Positions 7,066 to 13,418 of a DNA stretch of 21,371 nucleotides are shown here, piece by piece. The notes under the pieces are model-generated. The model saw only the letters and a list, made by a program, of their open reading frames with translations, had not been told where the DNA came from and made no database searches. Each line of letters starts with the position of its first letter. Position 1 is the stretch's first letter. The position numbers were made by a program, and so were the translations under genes. Origin of the DNA: CAZBWE01 sp964440735 (GTDB taxonomy: Bacteria; Planctomycetota; Phycisphaerae; Sedimentisphaerales; Anaerobacaceae); contig CAYTTK010000029.1 of the NCBI GenBank assembly GCA_964440735.1, forward strand, positions 1 to 21,371, read 5' to 3'.

Positions 7066-9390
7066 ATGAGGAAGCTAATTTTAGCTTTTACTTGCCTTTT
7101 TTTAGCCATTCATTCTCAGGCAAATCCGATACCAGTGCCCCCGCCAGCAAGTATGCCCTTAGAAGATATGCACGTGGAGATTATAGCAGTTGAAAATACG
7201 CTCCATGCTACGTTTACAGGGGATTTCACTTTCGATTACATCCCTGAAGATGTTCTTTCGATGTTGTTTCCGGTCCCCCCTGATGCGGATAACATCGGCG
7301 TCTGGCAGGATGGTATCGAGCTACCGTGGGCTTGGAGCAGCGGCACATATCCAACTATCCTGCCGGAGATGCCAACGATACCTATGATAGAATGGCTGGG
7401 ACCGTTTCCTATTTATGGTGCTGTCTTTCGCGTTGATTATGAACACGACCTCATCAAACGGCCGGAAGAGTTCATTTTTTTCTATGCAGTAGGTACGGGC
7501 AAATATTTTCCCACATACGAGAAAACAACCACCGCTTATTTTGACATTCTGCTACCCCCCGGCTTTGCTGTGACAGGTGTTTGGCTGGACTATACTGCTC
7601 ACGAATATGAAGTAATCGATGGACATTTGTACATAACCGTGCAGTCTTATTTTGGCCCGATTATAAATGACCTTATAGTTTCACTTGTGCAGACACCAAT
7701 CTATGTAGCGACCGACGGCAATGATACCACCGGTGACGGTTCACCCGAAAATCCTTTTGCCTCGATTCAAAAGGGTATTAACTGTGCAGTTGACGGGCAA
7801 TCGGTTATCGTTCGACCCGGAGTATATACAGGCCCCGGCAACAGGGATATCGACTTCGGCGGCAGGGCTATAACGCTGCGAAGTGAAAGCGGGCCGGAGA
7901 ACTGCATCATCGATTGTCAAGGCAGCCAGGGAAATCATCATCGCGGCTTTTATTTTCACAGCGGTGAAGATGAAAATAGCATCGTTCACGGATTTACCAT
8001 AACCAACGGCTACGTTTCCACAAAAGGGGGTGGAATTTATTGTATCAGTTCTTCTCCGACAATTAATAATTGTATTATAACTAATAATAAAGTCGGCAGT
8101 ATCTGGTGTTCAGGTTCATCAAGCTATGGTGCGGGAATATACTGCGATTCGAACAGCAATGCCAGAATTATTGATTGCACCATTAGTTACAACAGGGCTG
8201 AAGGTGATGAGGGAATAGAGGGCGATGAGATTGAAGAGGATGGTGGTCCTGGAGGGGATGGTTATGGTGCGGGCATATATGGCAATGCGATTATTGAAAA
8301 TTGCATAATCACTGGCAATACAGCACAAGGCGGCAATGGCGGTTCAGCGTGTTGTATACATAGTATACTTGGTGAATGTCTCGGCGGCCGCGGTGGAAAC
8401 GGCTTTGGCGGGGGAATATATGGCAATGTAACAGTTCGCAATAGCACAATTAGCGGCAATACCAGCTCTGGTGGCGATGGAGGTTGGGGTGCTGTCACGT
8501 GGTGGCCCGATCCTGTTGATGTGCAGAGCGAAGGGGGCAATGGTTATGGTGGAGCAGTATATTTCTACAACAACGCATGTACGATAGAAAACTGCACTAT
8601 TACAGATAATACCAGCTCTGGTGGTAATGGAGGTGGTTTGCCGCTCGAGCCCGTGGAAGGTGGCAATAGTAGTTATGGTGGAGCAGTATATTGTTACAAC
8701 AACGAATGTATGATAGAAAACTGCACTATTGTAGGTAATACAGTATCACCGGGACATGGGCCTGGCTACTACGGGGAGGCTTACGCAGGTGTATGCTACA
8801 GCATAGACAGCACAACGACTATCACCAATAGCATCATCTGGGATAGTGTATTCCATGGCCCACAAATCTTTTTGGATAGCAGTGAATCTTATTCTTTTAT
8901 GGTTATATCTTTCAGTGATGTCCAGGGCGGCAATGAACAGATACTTCCTATCGGTGTGTGTGTTCTTGCTTCGCATTGTAGCATCGCGGCTGACCCCTGC
9001 TTTGCCGATATGAGTAATGGCGATTATCATTTGCAATCCGAAGTTGGACGGTGGGACCCAAATATAAACGGCTGGGTTATGGATGCCCATACAAGTCCCT
9101 GCATCGATGCAGGTCCCCCAAGTTCGGACTGGACTGCAGAACTATGGCCCCATGGAAAATGCATTAATATGGGGGCTTACGGCGGCACACCACAGGCAAG
9201 TATGTCATTGTCAGATGCAGGTAATATCGCTGATTTGAATAATGATGGTATTGTTAACTTCCAGGATTTTACTCACTTCGCAGACGGCTGGCAGAGTTTG
9301 CAAATCCTTTTGTCTGAAGACTTTGATAGGAATGGTATGGTCGATTTCAACGACCTTGTTGATCTCGCTGACAATTGGCTCTGGCAATAG
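7066..9390 (+). CDS. Exported right-handed beta-helix protein with C-terminal dockerin-like domain
   Basis: The product (774 aa) has a signal peptide (MRKLILAFTCLFLAIHSQA, cleavage about 19/20). Residues about 20-210 form a domain I do not recognise. From about 211, YVATDGNDTTGDGSPENPF opens a parallel beta-helix of the pectate-lyase/polymorphic outer-membrane-protein kind, with many N-x-x-I rungs (IENCTI, INNCII) and long Gly/Asn loops. Residues 720-774 carry two EF-hand-like loops (DLNNDGIVNFQD and DFDRNGMVDFND), as in type I dockerin domains. Many planctomycete surface proteins have this layout. No catalytic residues are evident, so enzyme versus adhesin or structural role is open. AAGGAG lies 8 nt before the ATG. 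The gene contains near-identical internal DNA repeats around 8461-8739. Confidence 0.88.
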   Translation: MRKLILAFTCLFLAIHSQANPIPVPPPASMPLEDMHVEIIAVENTLHATFTGDFTFDYIPEDVLSMLFPVPPDADNIGVWQDGIELPWAWSSGTYPTILPEMPTIPMIEWLGPFPIYGAVFRVDYEHDLIKRPEEFIFFYAVGTGKYFPTYEKTTTAYFDILLPPGFAVTGVWLDYTAHEYEVIDGHLYITVQSYFGPIINDLIVSLVQTPIYVATDGNDTTGDGSPENPFASIQKGINCAVDGQSVIVRPGVYTGPGNRDIDFGGRAITLRSESGPENCIIDCQGSQGNHHRGFYFHSGEDENSIVHGFTITNGYVSTKGGGIYCISSSPTINNCIITNNKVGSIWCSGSSSYGAGIYCDSNSNARIIDCTISYNRAEGDEGIEGDEIEEDGGPGGDGYGAGIYGNAIIENCIITGNTAQGGNGGSACCIHSILGECLGGRGGNGFGGGIYGNVTVRNSTISGNTSSGGDGGWGAVTWWPDPVDVQSEGGNGYGGAVYFYNNACTIENCTITDNTSSGGNGGGLPLEPVEGGNSSYGGAVYCYNNECMIENCTIVGNTVSPGHGPGYYGEAYAGVCYSIDSTTTITNSIIWDSVFHGPQIFLDSSESYSFMVISFSDVQGGNEQILPIGVCVLASHCSIAADPCFADMSNGDYHLQSEVGRWDPNINGWVMDAHTSPCIDAGPPSSDWTAELWPHGKCINMGAYGGTPQASMSLSDAGNIADLNNDGIVNFQDFTHFADGWQSLQILLSEDFDRNGMVDFNDLVDLADNWLWQ
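8461..8739 (+). repeat. Internal direct repeats in the beta-helix gene
   Basis: ACCAGCTCTGGTGG occurs at 8461 and again at 8611. A longer unit from GTTATGGTGGAGCAGTATAT through GATAGAAAACTGCACTATT occurs at 8543 and, 129 bp (43 codons) later, at 8672 with few changes. The spacing keeps the reading frame, so rungs of the helix were duplicated fairly recently. Confidence 0.8.
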
Positions 9391-9443
9391 CTTTTCTTTC
9401 TACATACAGTTTCCTTATTCTGAAAGAAGCAATTCCTTCTTGA

Positions 9444-9502
9444 CCCCGTTAGAGACATACCTTAGTACACCGGACGGCCTGATAAAAAAGTCTCTAACGG
9501 GG
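9444..9502. mobile_element. Candidate miniature inverted-repeat element, copy 2
   Basis: A 59-bp segment with perfect 13-bp terminal inverted repeats (CCCCGTTAGAGAC / GTCTCTAACGGGG) bounded by the direct repeat TTGA (9440-9443 and 9503-9506). It shares ends and the internal GCCTGATA (9477-9484) with copy 1 at 6847-6940, yet the flanking 4-mer differs, as expected of independent insertions. The 33-nt loop and lack of a T run argue against a terminator. Confidence 0.55.
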
Positions 9503-9531
9503 TTGAGCTAAAAGCACATTGCATATATAAT
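9503..9531 (+). promoter_or_regulatory. Predicted sigma-70 promoter of the lipoprotein-galE-ROK operon
   Basis: TTGAGC (9503-9508) and a perfect TATAAT (9526-9531) are 17 nt apart. The -35 hexamer begins at the base after the inverted-repeat element, so it overlaps that element's right flanking repeat. Transcription would start near 9538. Confidence 0.65.
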
Positions 9532-9540
9532 CAGCTAAAA

Positions 9541-9580
9541 CCTGTCTGCCCCGCTGCCAGACGCAGGGGCATGCGACAGG
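9541..9580 (+). promoter_or_regulatory. Strong stem-loop in the lipoprotein leader
   Basis: The predicted transcript begins almost with this hairpin: CCTGTC pairs with GACAGG and TGCCCC with GGGGCA, with a few further inner pairs. It ends about 9 nt before the GGAG of the ribosome binding site. It may protect the 5' end or modulate translation; alternatively it is a dispersed palindromic repeat. Confidence 0.5.
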
Positions 9581-9601
9581 CAAGATTCAGGAGAACGTAA
9601 A

Positions 9602-10210
9602 ATGAATGGCAAAAAGCTCACTCGTCTGGGCGAAGGCGCCAGCCGTAGTCTGAAAACCAACTCGCTCTTCAATGCACTTATGGCTTGTGTGTTTTTATTG
9701 GCAGGATGTGCCAAACAACAGCAATATGAAACAGTCGAGCAACTCCGTCTGGATAACATTGAAAAGTTCCACGCTATGCAGACAGCCGAAGACGTCCTTG
9801 CCAAAATGCACTTTATCATCGAAAAATCCGATGTCGAGACCGGCTTTATAAGAACCAGGCCATTGCCGGGAGCTCAATTCTTCGAATTCTGGCGAAGCGA
9901 CAACGTCGGCCCCTTCAATTCTTCCGAGGCGAACCTGCACAGTATTCGCAGAATTGCAGAATTGAATATCAGCCAGGATAGTGAAAAACTGTATATTGAC
10001 TGTAATGTGAAAACACAGAGATTGAATCTGCCCGAGCGCCAAATCACCAGTAGTGCACACGCATACGAGATGTTTTCAAAAAGCAGCCCATCGATGCAAA
10101 AGCTAAGACTAAACAAGCAACAAAAAATAGATGTAGTATGGGTTGATTTGGAGCAGGACAAACAACTGGCAACAGAAATTTTAAAGCGAATCGAAGAACG
10201 CATCGAATAA
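9602..10210 (+). CDS. Hypothetical lipoprotein
   Basis: The product (202 aa) has a 20-residue basic start, a hydrophobic core (SLFNALMACVFLLAG) and a lipobox cysteine at residue 36 (LLAGC), so it is probably a membrane-anchored lipoprotein. I do not recognise the mature domain, a mixed alpha/beta sequence with GFIRTRPLPGAQFFEFW near the middle and a charged helical end. AGGAG lies 8 nt before the ATG. It is the first gene of a likely operon, 49 nt ahead of galE. Confidence 0.8.
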   Translation: MNGKKLTRLGEGASRSLKTNSLFNALMACVFLLAGCAKQQQYETVEQLRLDNIEKFHAMQTAEDVLAKMHFIIEKSDVETGFIRTRPLPGAQFFEFWRSDNVGPFNSSEANLHSIRRIAELNISQDSEKLYIDCNVKTQRLNLPERQITSSAHAYEMFSKSSPSMQKLRLNKQQKIDVVWVDLEQDKQLATEILKRIEERIE

Positions 10211-10259
10211 AGGTGAAGAAAGTCACGGGATTCGCTTCACGAGATACGAGATACGAACT

Positions 10260-11243
10260 ATGAGAGTACTTATTTGCGGCGGTGCAGGATACATCGGCAG
10301 CAATATGACGGCTATGCTAACTGCCGAAGGACACGAGCCGATTGTCTTTGATAATCTCAGCAAAGGCCATAGAGCAGCGGTTAAAACAGCTGAGTTTATC
10401 GAAGGTGATTTAGCTGATTACAAATTACTCGTCGGCACACTTAAAAAATTCAAAATCGAAGCGGCAATGCACTTCGCCGCTCTTATTGAAGTCGGCGAAT
10501 CGGTTCAGGAACCGCTTAAATACTATCGTAACAATGTATCCTGCACGCAGAACCTATTAAGTGCGATGGAGGCAGCCGGTGTAGAGAAATTTATTTTCAG
10601 CAGCAGCGCCGCCGTATACGGCATCCCCAAAAAAGTGCCAATCACAGAAGACTCACCGAAAGAGCCAATCAATCCTTACGGCCAAACCAAGCTGGCGGTT
10701 GAAAATATGTGTCATTACCAGAGTCAGGCAGGCAAACTACGGTATGCATCTCTCCGCTACTTCAATGCCGCTGGTGCCGGTAGTAACTGCACACTCGGTG
10801 AGGACCATCACCCAGAATCGCACCTGATTCCGCGGATTATTATGGCAGCGATGGGGAAATTACCACAAGTCAACATCTATGGAACTGATTATGCCACGCC
10901 AGATGGCACCTGTATTCGAGACTACATCCATATAAAAGATTTGTGCAGGGCACACCTGCTGGCCCTGGATAAACTTAACCAATACAGCGAACTTATCTAC
11001 AACTTAGGCAACGGAAAAGGCTATTCAGTCAGAGAGGTAATTGACACAGTCAAAAAGGTCTCGGGCAAGGACTTTAAGGTCGTAGAATCGGACCGTCGGC
11101 CGGGCGACCCGCCTATTCTTACATCGGACGCCACAAAGGCAACGAATGAGCTCGGCTGGAAAACTAAATTTCCGGAGCTGGAAAAAATAGTCGCTACCGC
11201 CTGGCAGTGGCATAACAAATACCCAAACGGCTATCCGGATTAA
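10260..11243 (+). CDS. galE: UDP-glucose 4-epimerase
   Basis: GalE interconverts UDP-glucose and UDP-galactose using bound NAD, feeding the Leloir pathway and glycan synthesis. The 327-residue product is an extended short-chain dehydrogenase: Rossmann motif GGAGYIGS (7-14), HFAALIEVGES, SSSAAVYG (114-121), catalytic Tyr140 and Lys144 (YGQTK), RYFNAAGA, and sugar-site RRPGDPP near the end. Length fits GalE (about 330-340 aa). The ATG at 10260 directly follows a degenerate tandem CACGAGATACGAGATACGA and has no typical Shine-Dalgarno sequence. The sugar kinase follows after 23 nt. Confidence 0.95.
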   Translation: MRVLICGGAGYIGSNMTAMLTAEGHEPIVFDNLSKGHRAAVKTAEFIEGDLADYKLLVGTLKKFKIEAAMHFAALIEVGESVQEPLKYYRNNVSCTQNLLSAMEAAGVEKFIFSSSAAVYGIPKKVPITEDSPKEPINPYGQTKLAVENMCHYQSQAGKLRYASLRYFNAAGAGSNCTLGEDHHPESHLIPRIIMAAMGKLPQVNIYGTDYATPDGTCIRDYIHIKDLCRAHLLALDKLNQYSELIYNLGNGKGYSVREVIDTVKKVSGKDFKVVESDRRPGDPPILTSDATKATNELGWKTKFPELEKIVATAWQWHNKYPNGYPD

Positions 11244-11266
11244 ATTTGAAAATATCAGAAAATAGT

Positions 11267-12250
11267 ATGAGCGAGATTTTTGTTGGCATTGATTTAGGCG
11301 GGACGTTTATAAAGGTCGGCTGTTTTGACTCGCAGTTAAAATCTTTATCCAAAATATCAGCCCCTACAGAAGCCGAGAAAAAGGCCAAGGTAGTCATAGA
11401 GAATATGGCCAGAGCAGCCGAGAAGTGCGTAGCCGATGCAGGTTTTACTATGGATGATGTACCTGCAGTCGGCCTTGGCTGTCCCGGACCCGCCAGATAC
11501 AACGAAGGAATCATCGAGGCAGCGACAAATTTCCCAACCTTCAGGAACATCCCTATCCGAAAAATGCTCAATGACAGATTAGGCGGAAAAACAATCGTGT
11601 TTGAGAACGATGCCAACGTCGCCTGCTTCGGCGAATTCGCCGCCGGCGCCGGAAAAGACGTTGATGATATGGTCTTTTTCACACTCGGCACCGGAATCGG
11701 CGGCGGCATCATCAATAAAGGAAAACTTTTGTCGGGGGCAGGTGACAATGCTGCTGAGCTTGGCCATATTATAATCTATCCGGATGGCCGACTGTGCAAT
11801 TGCGGCCAGAGGGGCTGCGTTGAGGCCTATGCCTCGGCGACAAACACCGCTAAAAGAGCTACCGAGGCCGTCGAAAAGAACCAGCCATCGAGCTTGAAAA
11901 AAGTCCTCGATGAAAAAGGCGAAATCACTTGTAAGGATGTCTACGACCATCTCAAAGCCGGCGACAAATTAGCCAAGCAGATAACCGATGAGACAGCGAA
12001 AGCCCTTTCACTTGTCTGTATCAATATGCTGCACGCCACTGAGCCGAAACGCATTGTCTTTGCAGGGGGTATGATTGCTGCAGGTAACATACTATTAAAC
12101 AGGATAAAAGATTATTTCAATGAGCATATCTGGAATCTGAAAAAAGAAACGGTCGATATCTGTTTCGCCACGCTGGGTGAAGACGCCGGCATAATCGGCG
12201 CCGCCGCCTTGGCAATGCAGGCTGCAGAAGGCAAATCAAAATCTGCTTAA
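11267..12250 (+). CDS. ROK-family sugar kinase, probably glucokinase
   Basis: ROK kinases phosphorylate glucose or related sugars with ATP. The 327-residue product has the phosphate motif DLGGTFIKVG (9-18), the catalytic ENDAN loop, GTGIGGGII, and the family zinc site: a histidine in AELGHI followed by CNCGQRGC (from about residue 177). The sequence suggests glucose as substrate but this cannot be fixed from motifs. The ATG at 11267 is chosen; an in-frame TTG at 11246 lies just past the galE stop. Its TAA overlaps the stop of larE on the other strand (TTAA), so the two genes meet with no room for a terminator. Confidence 0.92.
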   Translation: MSEIFVGIDLGGTFIKVGCFDSQLKSLSKISAPTEAEKKAKVVIENMARAAEKCVADAGFTMDDVPAVGLGCPGPARYNEGIIEAATNFPTFRNIPIRKMLNDRLGGKTIVFENDANVACFGEFAAGAGKDVDDMVFFTLGTGIGGGIINKGKLLSGAGDNAAELGHIIIYPDGRLCNCGQRGCVEAYASATNTAKRATEAVEKNQPSSLKKVLDEKGEITCKDVYDHLKAGDKLAKQITDETAKALSLVCINMLHATEPKRIVFAGGMIAAGNILLNRIKDYFNEHIWNLKKETVDICFATLGEDAGIIGAAALAMQAAEGKSKSA

Positions 12251-13080
12251 AGGTTCTTTTGTTTTTCCTCTTCGGAGAGCGGCTCGTTTAGCGAACCGCT
12301 GCGGTATCCTTGCAGGTCAACGGTAACAAACTTAAAGCCGAGCGATTTTAATTTCTCTGTTACTTTTGAGCGGATCGGTTCCGCCATAGCTTTCTCGATA
12401 TCCCGCGGGTTGACTTCAATTCGAGCGATGGTGTCGTGATGGCGGACGCGAAACTCAACAAAGCCCAGAGACCGCAGGAATTCTTCCGCTTCATCGACCT
12501 GTCTTAACCGCTGCTCAGTAACCTCCAGGCCGTAAGCAATTCTCGAAGCCAGGCAGGGCGATGAGGGCAAATCTGCCGTAGGTAAGTTCATTTCTCTACT
12601 TAATTGACGAATGTCATTTTTTGTCAACTTTGCCTCTGCCAGGGGTGAGCGGATTCCAAAGACTTTCATAGCTCGATTGCCGGGCCGAAAATCATCGAGG
12701 TCATCGAAGTTTGTGCCGAAGACGACGTTGTCGAAGCCCTGCTCTTTTGCGATGTCCACAAGGATTCTGCATATCCGCGATTTGCAATGAAAACAGCGGT
12801 CGGCTTTATTAGCGGTAAAGTTAGGGTCGCCAAGCTCATCTGTTTCGATTGTCTTTAATTTAACGCCAATACTTCGTGCGAACTCTTTTGCCCTTTGTAA
12901 TTGGCCGCTCGGCTCAGCAGGCCCGACGTTGATACAGGCCAAAACATTTTCAGCTCCGAGCGTATCGACAGCCGCTTTCAAAAGGAATGTGCTATCCACC
13001 CCGCCGGAATATGCGACAACTACCTTACCCAGCTCCTTGAGGATTTGCTGAAGCGATTTATATTTCTCCTGCGGATTCAC
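12247..13080 (-). CDS. larE: LarE, ATP-dependent sulfur transferase for the nickel-pincer cofactor
   Basis: LarE adenylates the cofactor precursor and inserts sulfur during synthesis of the nickel-pincer nucleotide used by LarA enzymes. The product (277 aa) has the PP-loop AYSGGVDST (about 23-31), a RCFHCK motif near residue 96, and PCLASR with Cys176, the same number as the sacrificial cysteine in the Lactiplantibacillus enzyme. The start is odd. The only standard start codon downstream of the tRNA and ahead of the PP-loop is the GTG at 13080, 2 nt after the 3' end of tRNA-Thr(CGT); longer readings enter the tRNA. No separate ribosome binding site exists. A LarA homologue is encoded at 18922-20199; larB and larC are not in the window. 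Confidence 0.92.
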   Translation of the reverse strand: MNPQEKYKSLQQILKELGKVVVAYSGGVDSTFLLKAAVDTLGAENVLACINVGPAEPSGQLQRAKEFARSIGVKLKTIETDELGDPNFTANKADRCFHCKSRICRILVDIAKEQGFDNVVFGTNFDDLDDFRPGNRAMKVFGIRSPLAEAKLTKNDIRQLSREMNLPTADLPSSPCLASRIAYGLEVTEQRLRQVDEAEEFLRSLGFVEFRVRHHDTIARIEVNPRDIEKAMAEPIRSKVTEKLKSLGFKFVTVDLQGYRSGSLNEPLSEEEKQKNL

Positions 13081-13082
13081 AC

Positions 13083-13154
13083 AGCCGATGGTGGGAATCG
13101 GACCCACAACCCCGGCTTTACGAAAGCCGTGCTCTACCGTTGAGCTACATCGGC
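13083..13154 (-). tRNA. trnT: tRNA-Thr (anticodon CGT)
   Basis: Minus-strand cloverleaf: acceptor GCCGATG/CATCGGC, D arm GCTC/GAGC with GG in the loop, anticodon stem CGGCT/AGCCG with loop TTCGTAA (anticodon CGT), T stem GTGGG/CCCAC, discriminator T, no encoded CCA. The T loop reads TCCGATT, so position 55, nearly always U, is C. All stems pair, so it is probably functional. It has its own promoter and is followed at once by larE. Confidence 0.93.
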
Positions 13155-13168
13155 ATATATCCTTAAAT

Positions 13169-13197
13169 ATAATACAAACTGCTCACCATGCTGTAAA
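13169..13197 (-). promoter_or_regulatory. Predicted promoter of tRNA-Thr(CGT) and larE
   Basis: On the minus strand TTTACA (13197-13192) and TATTAT (13174-13169) are separated by 17 nt. Transcription would start near 13162, eight bases before the tRNA, a normal distance. larE would be read on the same transcript. Confidence 0.7.
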
Positions 13198-13240
13198 CAG
13201 CTCGATTTCTCGTAATCTTCGTCATTGACTCTCGTGCTTC

Positions 13241-13268
13241 GTAGCGAAGCGCTACTTCGCAGAGTAGC
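13241..13268. repeat. Overlapping short palindromes in the gap between tRNA-Thr and the reverse transcriptase gene
   Basis: GTAGCG-AAG-CGCTAC (13241-13255) overlaps GCTACT-TCGCAG-AGTAGC (13251-13268), two mutually exclusive hairpins. The 264-bp gap also has CCGTT-GCCC-AACGG at 13282-13295 and several ACGAGA words on the minus strand, but no gene. Confidence 0.5.
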
Positions 13269-13418
13269 ATTTGCGAACTGGCCGTTGCCCAACGGTATCT
13301 CTTTCATTATTCTCTATTACCTTTGCTCTTGTTGCCGGCGTCCCTGCTTGCCTATCAGAACTCAATAGGGTGCCGAACAACTTTAATTCTCCCTTTAATT
13401 CTCGTGTACGATATTAAG

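Noticed and set aside
9444..9502. Rho-independent terminator after the beta-helix gene
   Set aside because: The loop is 33 nt and no T run follows; the flanking direct repeats and a second copy point to a mobile element.
6846..9503. Integron-like cassette: recombinase gene, then attC-like palindromes on both sides of one gene
   Set aside because: The core words are in the wrong order (GTTAGAG before CTCTAAC, not RYYYAAC before GTTRRRY) and match only 6 of 7 positions, and the recombinase lacks the integron-specific insertion. A miniature element fits better.
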